Origin: Alphaproteobacteria bacterium
GTDB taxonomy: Bacteria; Pseudomonadota; Alphaproteobacteria; UBA8366
Assembly (NCBI GenBank): GCA_021774335.1
Contig: JAJFJD010000047.1
Location: 1-64,000, forward strand
Direction: 5' to 3'
Length of the DNA: 64,000 bases
Shown here: in pieces, positions 52,303 to 60,960 of the stretch
How the letters are laid out: every line of letters starts with the position of its first letter
Position numbering within the stretch: the stretch's first letter is position 1
Position numbers and translations under genes: made by a program
Notes under the pieces: model-generated
What the model was told of the DNA's origin: nothing
Seen by the model: the letters and a program-made list of their open reading frames with translations, nothing else
Database searches by the model: none

Positions 52303-52955
52303 GCCTTCGGCTCACCCGTGATGCGGATGCCCGCGTGGTCCAGATCGTTCCGGTTGATGAAGATCAGGATCGACGTCAACGCTTCCGCCGCCGCCGAATT
52401 GTCGATCGAGCCGGCATGCCAGGCGATCAGCCCGGCGGCTTCCGCAAGGTCGACCGCGCTTTGCCGCGCCGCGCGGCTGTTGCCGCAGACCAGCACGTCG
52501 CAGTCGATCTTGGCGTTCGGATCCTGCAGCAAGTCGGCAGCCACATTCTGGAAGGCGGATACCACCTTGACCCCGTCGCCGAGGAATTCCTGCGCCGCCT
52601 TGGCGGCGGACCCTGCGGGCGGCAGTTGCACGCGGGCGACCTTGGGCGGGACGAGCGGCACGGTCGCGTCGACCAGGACTTTCCCCTGTGCCCCGTCGCG
52701 CACCGCCTCCAGCATCGCCTGATGCGTGCCGAAGGGGACGGTCAGGACGACGATATCCGCCGCCGCGGCGGCATCGCCGTTCTCCAGCCCGCGGATCGAG
52801 CCGCCGGACATCTCCGCTGCCTTCTTCTCGGCATTCTCCGCCGAGCGGGAGCCGATGATGATGTCATATCCGGCGCTGGCCCACCGCTGCGCCAGACCGG
52901 AGCCCAAGGCCCCGGTGCCGCCGATTACGGCGATGGTTGGTTTTTGGTCCGCCAT
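52299..52955 (-). CDS. npdG: NADPH-dependent F420 reductase (Fno/NpdG family)
   Basis: 218 residues. The Rossmann motif AVIGGTGALGSGLAQRW is followed by IIIGSRSAENAEKKA, in which the Ser-Arg pair would hold the NADP 2'-phosphate, and VVLTVPFGTHQAM. It passes hydride between NADPH and F420, supplying F420H2 to the nearby LLM enzymes. Located first in the F420 operon. AAAAGGA precedes the ATG. Confidence 0.92.
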   Translation of the reverse strand: MADQKPTIAVIGGTGALGSGLAQRWASAGYDIIIGSRSAENAEKKAAEMSGGSIRGLENGDAAAAADIVVLTVPFGTHQAMLEAVRDGAQGKVLVDATVPLVPPKVARVQLPPAGSAAKAAQEFLGDGVKVVSAFQNVAADLLQDPNAKIDCDVLVCGNSRAARQSAVDLAEAAGLIAWHAGSIDNSAAAEALTSILIFINRNDLDHAGIRITGEPKA

Positions 52956-53010
52956 TTTGCGTCCTTTTCCTACTTCTTATTGCTCTTGTTCTTTTGTGAC
53001 CGTGCTGCCG

Positions 53011-53799
53011 TCAGTGCTTGCCGAAATGCGCCAGCACCGCCGTGTTGAAGGCCTCCGGCTGTTCGATATTCGACAGATGCGCTGCATCGTCCAGCACCAC
53101 CATCTCCGAACCGGAAACCGCGTCGTGAATGACCTTGGAATGCTCGACCGTGGTCGCCGGATCGTCCGCGCCAACCAGCACCAGCGTCGGTGTTGTGATC
53201 TTCGGCAGCAGGTCGCCGTGGTCCATCACGTCGATCGCCATGCCGCACCCGACGAAGCCGTCGACCGGCGTCGTCTTGATCATTTCCGCGACCGGCGCCA
53301 GTTCCGCTGCATTATTCGCCCGAAAACCTTCAGTGAACCAGCGTTGCAGCGTCGGATCGACGAGCGACGGCATGCCGCCCTCGCGCGCCATGTTGATGCG
53401 TTCTTCCCACATGCCGGGGGCGCCCAACTGGCTTGCGGTATCGCACAATGTCAGGCTGTGCAGCACTTCGGGATTCTTCGCGCCGAGCTGCTGGCCAATC
53501 ATGCCGCCCATGGAAAGGCCGCAGAAATGCACCTTGTCCAGACCGAGCGCGCCGATCAGCGCCACCGCATCCTGGCGCAGCCCATCAAAGCTGTAGGGCG
53601 GTTCGGTCGCCTGCGTGCCGCCGTGGCCGCGCTGGTCGTAGCGCAGCACCCGGTACTTCTGGGTCAGCGCCGGAATCTGCTTGTCCCACATACTGTAATT
53701 GGTCGCGAGGCTGTTGCTCAGCATCACCACCGGTGCATCCGCCGGGCCGTCGAGCTGATAGGCAATATCGATGTCGTTGGCGTTGATCGTTTCCCCCAT
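53011..53799 (-). CDS. Alpha/beta hydrolase (3-oxoadipate enol-lactonase-like)
   Basis: 262 residues. The nucleophile elbow GLSMGGMIGQ gives the Ser; HGDLLPKITTPTLVLVGADDP carries the Asp, and VVLDDAAHLSNIEQPEAFN the His. The oxyanion region LSNSLATNYSMWDKQ matches PcaD. PcaD hydrolyses 3-oxoadipate enol-lactone, but no other pca genes are here, so a lactone or ester linked to the F420-LLM chemistry is possible. Starts the transcript leading into npdG, 55 bases away. Confidence 0.82.
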   Translation of the reverse strand: MGETINANDIDIAYQLDGPADAPVVMLSNSLATNYSMWDKQIPALTQKYRVLRYDQRGHGGTQATEPPYSFDGLRQDAVALIGALGLDKVHFCGLSMGGMIGQQLGAKNPEVLHSLTLCDTASQLGAPGMWEERINMAREGGMPSLVDPTLQRWFTEGFRANNAAELAPVAEMIKTTPVDGFVGCGMAIDVMDHGDLLPKITTPTLVLVGADDPATTVEHSKVIHDAVSGSEMVVLDDAAHLSNIEQPEAFNTAVLAHFGKH

Positions 53800-53964
53800 G
53801 GTCTTTCTCCCTATGCGTATTGTTCGTCGTTGTGCGGTTGCTGCGGCGTGGCTGCCTACAGTCGATTAGCGTATAGCGCGATGGAATTTCAAGCAGGAGT
53901 ATCTTGGCACAGCCGGGCGATTGAAACATAACAGTGATCTGACAAATTGCACGAGGGGGCCGCG

Positions 53965-55020
53965 ATGCAGTGGGTGAAGGTTTGTCTGATCGGATTTGCC
54001 GCGATACTCCAGGCTGGGTGCCAAACCACCGACCCGGCGGAATACAAGACCGCGGCCGATCTGTTGCTCGATCTTTCGCACCGGTCCCGGGACAGCCTGT
54101 CCAGCATGCCGCCGATCGAACCGGTGGAAAAACCCTTCACCGCCGCCTTGAATGCAGTGCTCGACGGCGACCGCGCGGCAGCCGACAAGCACGCGGCCGC
54201 GGCCGGCTACCGGATCGTCGACAAGCAGTATGACGGCAAAGGCTACGCCATTCTGCTCGAGAGCGACGGTGCGGGCATCGGGCCGGTTGTCGCCATCGCC
54301 AAGACCCCGGCGCGCGATGCCATCATCCAGGCGCCGCATCCGGTTAAGGACAGCCACACCGACAAGCAGGCCGCCGTGCTGTTCCTGAAGCTCGGCGCGC
54401 GGGCGTTGATCGTCGCCGGGGCGCATCGTTGCGCCGCTCGGGACGAATCGCCGTGCAGCGGCAGGACGGGCGTTTGCGGCGACGGGCGCGCGCCCTACCG
54501 GACCTCGGACCCGGCGCATAACCCGGCGACCCTGTTCCACGTCGCGCACCGCACCTTCACCCGGCGCTGGGAAAAGTCCATCGCGATCCAGACGCACGGG
54601 TTCAACAATTCCGGCAGTTCGGTCTGGTTCGTCATGTCGGACGGGACCAAGGAAAAACGTCCCGGCGATTCGTCGCTGGTCGGTAAGGTCCGTGACCGCA
54701 TCCACACGGTGCTGGGCCGGAAGGAACGCGCGGTGAGCTGCCAGGACCCGAATGACCGTAGCATCCGGACGCGCTGGCTCTGCGCGGCGACCACGGTGCA
54801 GGGCCGCGACCTGAACGGCAGCCCGGATATATGCCGCGTTTCGGCCAAGAAATCCTCCGGGCGGTTCCTCCACATCGAGCAGGCATTGGAGGAAGTACGC
54901 CGTCCCTACGGCCGGGATTGGAAAAATATCTCCCAATATCCGGGGAGTAACGCCATACTGAAAGCCCTGGCGCAAGAACTGCCCTGTCTCCAACCGGGCT
55001 GCGCGCCCGTCCGGCGGTAA
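53965..55020 (+). CDS. Lipoprotein of unknown function with His-rich core
   Basis: 351 residues. The N-terminus ends in a lipobox ILQAGC, predicting a lipid-anchored periplasmic or outer-membrane protein. The core holds clustered His/Asp/Cys: LIVAGAHRCAARD, RTSDPAHNPATLFHVAHRTF and IAIQTHGFNNSG. The arrangement suggests a metal-dependent hydrolase, with six or more Cys that may form disulfides, but I cannot assign a family. The ATG at 53965 follows GAGGGGG; an in-frame one at 53947 is possible. It stands alone, divergent from the hydrolase. Confidence 0.6.
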   Translation: MQWVKVCLIGFAAILQAGCQTTDPAEYKTAADLLLDLSHRSRDSLSSMPPIEPVEKPFTAALNAVLDGDRAAADKHAAAAGYRIVDKQYDGKGYAILLESDGAGIGPVVAIAKTPARDAIIQAPHPVKDSHTDKQAAVLFLKLGARALIVAGAHRCAARDESPCSGRTGVCGDGRAPYRTSDPAHNPATLFHVAHRTFTRRWEKSIAIQTHGFNNSGSSVWFVMSDGTKEKRPGDSSLVGKVRDRIHTVLGRKERAVSCQDPNDRSIRTRWLCAATTVQGRDLNGSPDICRVSAKKSSGRFLHIEQALEEVRRPYGRDWKNISQYPGSNAILKALAQELPCLQPGCAPVRR

Positions 55021-55050
55021 ATCCAACAATACCGCCGCGACTTCCAACAC

Positions 55051-55074
55051 AGCCAATCAGCCAATCAGCCAATC
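55051..55074. repeat. Three perfect 8-base tandem repeats
   Basis: AGCCAATC occurs three times without a break in the leader of the M20 peptidase gene, ending about 18 bases before the start. Possibly slippage-prone and could tune expression. Confidence 0.85.
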
Positions 55075-55091
55075 CGGCAAGGGAGAGCACG

Positions 55092-56237
55092 ATGCCCGAA
55101 CGCAGTTCCAATACTCCGAAGGTTGATCCCCAGGAGATTCTCGACGGCATCCAGAAATGGGTCGAGATCGAGACACCGACCTATGAAGGCGACGCGGTCA
55201 ATATTCTCGTCGACGAGGTTGAGGAAAGCATGAAGGCGCTGGGCGCGAAGATTAACCGCACGCCCGGCCGAGATGGCTTCGGCGACATCCTGCGCACGCG
55301 CACGCCGTGGGGCGGCGACGGGCCGGGCATTTTAGTGCTCAGCCATCTCGATACGGTCCATCCGATCGGCAGCAAGGAAGAGTACAATCCCTGGCGCCGC
55401 GAGGGTGATTCGGTGTACGGCCCCGGCATCTACGACATGAAGGCCGGCGCGTATCTCGCCTATTACGCCTATCAGCATCTCGTCCGGATGGGGAAGCAGA
55501 CGCCGCTGCCCGTGACTTTCATGTATATCCCGGAAGAAGAGATCGGCAGCCCGACGTCGCGCGCGCTGATCGAGGAAGAAGCCAAGAAGCACAAATACGT
55601 GCTGGTGACCGAACCCGCCCGTGAAGGCGGCAAGATCGTCACCGGGCGTAAGGGCGTCGGCCGGTTCGAGGCGCGGACCCATGGCGTCGCCGCGCATTCC
55701 GGATCGCGCCATCAGGACGGCCGCAGCGCGATTCAGGAAATGGCGCGGGTGATCCTCGCGATCGATGGCATGACCGACTACGACCGCGGCGTAACCACGA
55801 ATGTCGGTATCGTGAAGGGCGGCTCCGGCGTCAACGTGATTTCCCATGAATGCTACGTGGAAATCGACCTGCGTGTGCCGACGCCGGAACTGGCTGCGGA
55901 ATATGAGGCCAAGATCCTCGGTCTCACGGCGGAAAACCCGGACGTGAAGCTGGAAATCACCGGCGGCATCAATCGCCCGCCCTACCAGAAGGACGAAGGC
56001 ATCCAATCGCTGTTCGAGCATGCCAAGGAACTGTGCGCCGAGATCGGCTTCGAGCTGGAAGACATGCATACCGGCGGCGGCAGCGATGGCTGCTTCACCG
56101 CGGCACTCGGGATTCCCACGCTGGACGGCCTCGGCGCGGACGGCGTCGGTGCGCATGCCCAGAACGAGCAGATCTACTTCTCGTCGCTGGAACCGCGCGC
56201 CAAGATGTGGGTCAGGCTCCTGGAAACGTTGGAATAA
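55092..56237 (+). CDS. M20 family metallopeptidase (glutamate carboxypeptidase-like)
   Basis: 381 residues. Dinuclear zinc ligands are visible: LVLSHLDTVHP (first His and the Asp), GIYDMKAG (bridging Asp), PEEEIGSP (general-base Glu and ligand Glu) and, at the C-terminus, HTGGGSDGCFTAALG; RHQDGRSAI marks the dimerisation-domain region. It may remove a C-terminal amino acid or act on an amide. No signal peptide. AAGGGAG precedes the ATG. Confidence 0.87.
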   Translation: MPERSSNTPKVDPQEILDGIQKWVEIETPTYEGDAVNILVDEVEESMKALGAKINRTPGRDGFGDILRTRTPWGGDGPGILVLSHLDTVHPIGSKEEYNPWRREGDSVYGPGIYDMKAGAYLAYYAYQHLVRMGKQTPLPVTFMYIPEEEIGSPTSRALIEEEAKKHKYVLVTEPAREGGKIVTGRKGVGRFEARTHGVAAHSGSRHQDGRSAIQEMARVILAIDGMTDYDRGVTTNVGIVKGGSGVNVISHECYVEIDLRVPTPELAAEYEAKILGLTAENPDVKLEITGGINRPPYQKDEGIQSLFEHAKELCAEIGFELEDMHTGGGSDGCFTAALGIPTLDGLGADGVGAHAQNEQIYFSSLEPRAKMWVRLLETLE

Positions 56238-56249
56238 AACGAACGGCGG

Positions 56250-56969
56250 TTACGGACAGCCCAACTGGTCGGCGAGACCGGTGAAGCTGTCGGCGACGTA
56301 GTCGAAGTCGTGCTCCGCCTTGGTGTCGGTCGCTTGGTCCGGGCCATGCTCGCTGGGCCGCAGGACGAAGGCAGTGCGGAAGCCCTGCTGGCTCGCCGCG
56401 ACCAGGTCATTATTGTGGGCCGCGGTCATCATGCAGCTTTCCGGCGGCAGGCCGAGCGCGTCGGCGCAGTTGATATAGGCGTCGGGACACGGCTTGTAGT
56501 GGCGCACCACCTCGGACCCCAGGATCACGTCCCACGGCAGCCCGGCGTTCTTCGCCATGTTGACCATCAATGCGATGTTGCCGTTCGACTGGGTCGCGAT
56601 GATGAAGCGCTGCTTTAGGCGGGTCAGTCCCTCCACCGAATCCGGCCACGGGGTCAGGCGATGCCAGGCCCGGTTCAGATGGTCGATGTCGTCCTCGGCG
56701 AGGCCGCCGATATCGTAACGGCGCAGCAATTCGTCCAGGTTCATCCGGTGCAGCACGTCGAGCTTGGTGAAGGGCAATTCGCCGCTGCGCACGCGCTGCA
56801 TCGACGGGTTGTAGAGCGCCCGCCACGCCACCGCGAACTCCACCGGATCGACGCCTTTGATGCCGTGGTCGGCGAAAAATGTCTCGGCCTCACGCGCGAT
56901 GCTGCTGCGCCAGTCCACTACCGTGCCGAACACGTCGAAGGTGAGTGCCTTGATCTCCGGTGCCGCCAT
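56250..56969 (-). CDS. Haloacid dehalogenase, type II (L-2-haloacid dehalogenase-like)
   Basis: 239 residues. HAD motifs: nucleophile in LTFDVFGTVVDWR, motif II in IATQSNGNIALM, Lys in VVRHYKPCPDAYINC and the loop ESCMMTAAHNNDLVAA (the latter resembles haloacid dehalogenases, SxAAHxxDL). It hydrolyses 2-haloacids or other small substrates; a halide-binding Arg is not verified. Tail to tail with the M20 gene. AAGGA precedes the ATG. Confidence 0.87.
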   Translation of the reverse strand: MAAPEIKALTFDVFGTVVDWRSSIAREAETFFADHGIKGVDPVEFAVAWRALYNPSMQRVRSGELPFTKLDVLHRMNLDELLRRYDIGGLAEDDIDHLNRAWHRLTPWPDSVEGLTRLKQRFIIATQSNGNIALMVNMAKNAGLPWDVILGSEVVRHYKPCPDAYINCADALGLPPESCMMTAAHNNDLVAASQQGFRTAFVLRPSEHGPDQATDTKAEHDFDYVADSFTGLADQLGCP

Positions 56970-57045
56970 GCGATTGATCCTTGTGCCGATTGGTCCCGGT
57001 ATCAGAGGTGGACCACGGCTACCGCTGCGTCAAGCGCCCGGCCAA

Positions 57046-57357
57046 TCAGTCGGGAATCTCGATGTCGAGCAGCGGCGCATGCTGTTGCGCCCCGTAGATG
57101 TCGGAATCCTCGGGGTCGCCCGACCGTGCCAAGCGCGGGATCGTGACCTTGATCGCATAGGCGACGTCGTAAGGGATGATCGACACCTCGTTGTTCGACA
57201 CGCCGTAGAGATCGGCGATGCGCTGTACGTTGATCGCGCCGCTGTCGAGGACACGACGGTAGGTCGCTTCGTCCTCGAACATCATGTCGAGCGTGCAGAG
57301 CAGCGCACCCGCGTTCTTTGAGCGCAATACCTGCGCTAAATCGACCAGTCTTGCCAT
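57046..57357 (-). CDS. DUF4387 family protein
   Basis: 103 residues. Begins MARLVDLAQVLRSKNAGALL and holds LDMMFEDEATYRRV and YGVSNNEVSIIPYDVAYAIK, as in DUF4387, whose members are coded next to AtuA/DUF1446 proteins, sometimes fused to them. Likely the small subunit of the complex with the upstream gene, ten bases away. GGAGG precedes the ATG. Catalytic role unknown. Confidence 0.87.
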   Translation of the reverse strand: MARLVDLAQVLRSKNAGALLCTLDMMFEDEATYRRVLDSGAINVQRIADLYGVSNNEVSIIPYDVAYAIKVTIPRLARSGDPEDSDIYGAQQHAPLLDIEIPD

Positions 57358-57367
57358 GCTCCGCCTC

Positions 57368-58732
57368 CTATACGTCGATCATTTCGATGGGGAAGGGCGC
57401 CAGCGGGTCGTCCAATTCCATCGTGTGCCATACATTGAAGCCGTAGGTCATGCCGACCGGCATGTCGGACGGCGAGAACGGGATCGCCAGATTCCCCGAG
57501 ATGCATTTGCGGCCCGGAAAGTCGGTGTGCAGCAGGGCGTAGCGGCATTTCGCCATGACCGCCTTGCTGGTGTCCTCGTCGTCGGCCAGCACATCGACCA
57601 GCACGCCGATTTCATGCGCCGCCGTCTGTTTCACCGGCTCGCGCACGCCCATCGTGGCGTCCTTGCCGTAGACGCGGACGTTCAGCGTGTAGCTGTCGCG
57701 GCCGACGCCCAGGTTGGCCATCTCGCCGGCAACGCGCTCGTGGCAGGATTCGATGAACCCGTCGATTCCGGCGATCAGCACCGGGTCGCGCACGCCGGCG
57801 ATGAACACCGTGCGGTAGCCGGTCTCCTTCACGCCTTCCAGCTTTACCGTGTAGCGGTTGGCGGCCTCGAAACGGCTGCCGCTCACCCGCACGACGCGGG
57901 GATCGACCTGCTCGTATTCGGAATCGGTGGTGACCAGCGTGCCGTCCGGCTCGATCAGGTGATAGGGGCTGGGATTCTCGTACAGCGTATGCGCGGCGAT
58001 CCGCATGCGGGTGCAGCGCTTGTCCGGATGTCCCGGTTCGACCAGGAAATGATCGTCGGCCAGCGTGCCCAGCACGCAGTCCTGGCCGGGGCGTGGCGTC
58101 GTCACCTGTCCCGCGCATTCGATGATCTTGGCGAGATGCCAGACCAGGCCGGGATCGTAGCCGTGCATCAGCGGGATCGCCGAATAGATCGATGCATCGG
58201 TCGCGCGCCCGGCGATCACCACCTGCGCGCCGTCATTCAGCGCCTTCTGAAACGGCTCCACCCCCATCATGCCGACCACGCGGTGCGTTTCGTCGACGTC
58301 CTCCTCGGTCAGGTCGTTGATCGGACCAAGCGGGGCGACTTTGCCTTCGCCGATCTTCTTCTTGATGAATTCCTTCGGTTGTTCCGCGTGGATCAATGCC
58401 ATGCGGAAGGACAGGCCCTTCTCCTTGGCGATCTCTTCCGCGATTTCCTGGACGAAGGCGACCTGCGGATCGCTGCCGCCGCCTCCGGCTGAGCCGATGA
58501 GCACCGGGATGTTGTGTTCGACGCCCGCCTCGAGCATGAGAGCGAGGTCGCGCTTCATCGCCTGGCGGGAGACGAACGGGATGCCTTCGCCCAGATAGTA
58601 GGGTCCGGGGTCCATCGATCCGCCGTCCGCGGCGATGAAATCGGGTTTCTGCTCCAAGCCGCGGCGAAACGCTTCTTCGGTATAGCCGTAGCCGAGCATT
58701 CCCGTGGTCGCCATCATGCGCATTTCCGGCAT
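57368..58732 (-). CDS. AtuA (DUF1446) family protein
   Basis: 454 residues. Conserved features are PDFIAADGGSMDPGPYYLG, VLIGSAGGGGSDPQVAFV and VVIAGRATDASIYSAIPL, typical of the acyclic terpene utilisation A family. AtuA is needed for citronellol/geraniol catabolism in pseudomonads, but the wider family covers other uses and no other atu genes are present. It starts with GGAGG six bases before ATG and is followed by its small partner DUF4387. Confidence 0.88.
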   Translation of the reverse strand: MPEMRMMATTGMLGYGYTEEAFRRGLEQKPDFIAADGGSMDPGPYYLGEGIPFVSRQAMKRDLALMLEAGVEHNIPVLIGSAGGGGSDPQVAFVQEIAEEIAKEKGLSFRMALIHAEQPKEFIKKKIGEGKVAPLGPINDLTEEDVDETHRVVGMMGVEPFQKALNDGAQVVIAGRATDASIYSAIPLMHGYDPGLVWHLAKIIECAGQVTTPRPGQDCVLGTLADDHFLVEPGHPDKRCTRMRIAAHTLYENPSPYHLIEPDGTLVTTDSEYEQVDPRVVRVSGSRFEAANRYTVKLEGVKETGYRTVFIAGVRDPVLIAGIDGFIESCHERVAGEMANLGVGRDSYTLNVRVYGKDATMGVREPVKQTAAHEIGVLVDVLADDEDTSKAVMAKCRYALLHTDFPGRKCISGNLAIPFSPSDMPVGMTYGFNVWHTMELDDPLAPFPIEMIDV

Positions 58733-58945
58733 GGTCTGCCTCCTGGTGGGGGATTCCTGAAATCGATCCGTGCGTTAACCATAGAGGAGACTCGCTGAAC
58801 GCGCTATATATCTTAAATATCAATGAGTTAATGGGCCTTGGAATCGCCTGATTCTCTCCCAAGATTCACCCTGAATCCTCCCTGTTCCCGCCTTGACGCC
58901 TGCGCATCCTGGCCACCGTCGCATCATGCGACTTGGGAGCGTGTC

Positions 58946-59215
58946 ATGAAGCAATTGAACATCGCCGCCACCTTTGCCGCCGCAACCGTGTTGACGGTCT
59001 TCTCGCTGACCTGTTGGGTCTACGAGGGTCAGCCCTTCAAGTCGCCCGGGATTGCCATCGACCGCATGAAGGCCGTGCAGGATGATGCCTTCGGCGGCCG
59101 CTTCGGCATTCGCGGTCCCGTCGGGGCGTCGCAAGCTTCGATCGCCTGGCCGGCGGGCATGGTCCTGGACAAATGGCCGGAAGATCTGCCGCGACCGGTA
59201 CGCTACATTCGCTAA
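58946..59215 (+). CDS. Small hypothetical protein with one N-terminal membrane segment
   Basis: 89 residues. Starts with a hydrophobic helix (NIAATFAAATVLTVFSLTC), either a signal anchor or signal peptide, followed by a short soluble part with FGIRGPVGASQASIAW. GGGAGC precedes the ATG; a frame extends upstream to 58838 without support. I do not recognise it. Confidence 0.5.
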   Translation: MKQLNIAATFAAATVLTVFSLTCWVYEGQPFKSPGIAIDRMKAVQDDAFGGRFGIRGPVGASQASIAWPAGMVLDKWPEDLPRPVRYIR

Positions 59216-59310
59216 ACCGCTGTTTTCGGTGGATGTTCACACCGCGCCGGTGGCCACCGTGGGCCGAGATGAAGCCGATCTCCATTTGTTGTAGACTTGC
59301 CGCATCTGCA

Positions 59311-59334
59311 TGCGGACCGGTCCGCCGGTCCGCA
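59311..59334. repeat. Inverted repeat between hypothetical gene and mmgE/prpD
   Basis: TGCGGACC (59311-59318) and GGTCCGCA (59327-59334) are perfect complements with an 8-base GGTCCGCC spacer. On the plus strand it is followed by TATTTATG, not a clean T-run, so it may be a weak terminator for the small gene or a regulatory hairpin. Confidence 0.5.
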
Positions 59335-59375
59335 TATTTATGACGACGGCAAGCTAGGTTTTTGGAGGACGAGAC

Positions 59376-60803
59376 ATGAGCGGCGCGGCAAGAATTTCGG
59401 AATCGGCGGATGCATTGACGGAAGCCCCGTCGCGGGGCTTGGCGCGTTTCGCCCAATCGCTGTCCTATGACGACATTCCCGAGGCCGTGCGCGAGCGCGG
59501 CAAGTATCTCATTCTCGATTCGCTGGGCATCGCGCTTGCTTCCACGACGTATCATTTCGCCGAGCGTACGCAAGCCGGCGTCGAGGCGCTGTCCGACGGG
59601 CCCGGCACCTGCACGGTGATCGGATCCGACCGGCCGTTGGCGCTGCGCGACGCGGTCATGATGAACGGCGTGCTGATGCATGGGCTCGACTTCGACGATA
59701 CCCATATGACCGGCCTGCTGCACGCCAGCGTGGCCTGCCTTCCAGCGGCATTGGGCGTCGCAGAGCAATTGGACGTGAGCGGCAAGGATTTCCTGACTGC
59801 CTATGCAGTCGGCATGGAATCGGGCATTCGCATCGGCGCATCGGTCGACGGCGGGTTCCATCATGTCGGGTTCCACGCGACCGGCATCGTCGCGCATTTC
59901 GCATCGGCCCTGTCGGTCGGGCGGCTCTACGGCCTCGATCTCGAGCAACTGGTGGCGGCGCAAGGGGTTTCCGGCAGCACGGCGGCGGCGATCCAAGTCT
60001 TTCTCGAGTCCGGCGCCTGGACCAAACGCCTGCATCCCGGCTGGGCGGCGGTCGGCGGCATCACCTCGGCGCGACTGGCGCAGCATGGGTTCGAAGCGCC
60101 GGAACGTGTCTACGAGGGACGCTACGGGCTGTTCCACACGCATCTGCAGGATTTGGAGGCGAAGGTCGACTACGCGGCCATCACCGATGGGCTCGGCGAG
60201 AATTGGGAAATCTCCAATGTGGCGATCAAGCCCTATCCGGTGTGCCATTTCATCCATGGCTGCGCCGATGCGGCGATCGAGCTGTACAACCGGCAGAGCT
60301 TCGCGCCCGAGGATATTGTCGGCATCCGCGCCTTCGTTGCCGAAGACACGCTGCCGATCGTGACCGAACCGATCGCCAATAAGAAGGAGCCGGCGAACGA
60401 ATACGATGCCAAGTTCAGCACCCAGTTCGTGGTTGCCGGATGCTTGGCGCGCGGCAAGTTCGGGCTCGCCGAACTGAAGGACGACGCGCTGCAGGACGAA
60501 GAAATCCTGCGGCTGTCCCGCATGGTCGATTGCGTGGCCGATCCGGACTCCGAGTTCCCGACCTATTTCTCCGGCGGCGTGGCGGTGACGACCCGCAGCG
60601 GCGAGGAGTTGACCAGCCATGTCCGGATGAACAGCGGTGCCGGCGAACGTGCGCTCGACGGTGCCGCCATCGCGGAGAAATTCATGGCCAATGCGACACT
60701 CGCGGTGTCCGAAGACCGGGCAACGGCGGTGCGCGACGCGATCCTCGGTCTGGATGATCGCCCGATCCGGGATTTGACCGCATTGTTGCACGGCAAGGGC
60801 TAA
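59376..60803 (+). CDS. MmgE/PrpD family protein
   Basis: 475 residues. Family features: SYDDIPEAVRERGKYLILDSLGIALA, MHGLDFDDTHMTGLLHASV and AYAVGMESGIRIG, plus YPVCHFIHGCADAAIEL. PrpD is 2-methylcitrate dehydratase, but the wide family includes other dehydratases and cis-aconitate decarboxylases; the substrate is unclear, and no prpB or prpC is near. GGAGG lies eight bases before the ATG. Confidence 0.88.
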   Translation: MSGAARISESADALTEAPSRGLARFAQSLSYDDIPEAVRERGKYLILDSLGIALASTTYHFAERTQAGVEALSDGPGTCTVIGSDRPLALRDAVMMNGVLMHGLDFDDTHMTGLLHASVACLPAALGVAEQLDVSGKDFLTAYAVGMESGIRIGASVDGGFHHVGFHATGIVAHFASALSVGRLYGLDLEQLVAAQGVSGSTAAAIQVFLESGAWTKRLHPGWAAVGGITSARLAQHGFEAPERVYEGRYGLFHTHLQDLEAKVDYAAITDGLGENWEISNVAIKPYPVCHFIHGCADAAIELYNRQSFAPEDIVGIRAFVAEDTLPIVTEPIANKKEPANEYDAKFSTQFVVAGCLARGKFGLAELKDDALQDEEILRLSRMVDCVADPDSEFPTYFSGGVAVTTRSGEELTSHVRMNSGAGERALDGAAIAEKFMANATLAVSEDRATAVRDAILGLDDRPIRDLTALLHGKG

Positions 60804-60960
60804 AAACCGGCCGCTTGAACCGGCGGCGCGAATTCCCCATATGCAGACTGCGGCGGGACGTTTGATCCGCCGCGCCGGATGCCGATTGTCGGGTCCGGTA
60901 AGTCCAGGCGCCCTCGGGCGCTACGGCTACTCGCTCATGCGAAGAGGAGGAAGCTGCGTC

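Noticed and set aside
59311..59334. Intrinsic terminator
   Set aside because: The stem is perfect but the following TATTTATG is not a T-run, so it is listed as an inverted repeat only.
59037..60791. 584-codon minus-strand frame opposite the MmgE/PrpD gene
   Set aside because: Arg/His-rich composition typical of antisense frames in GC-rich DNA; the plus-strand protein has clear family motifs.
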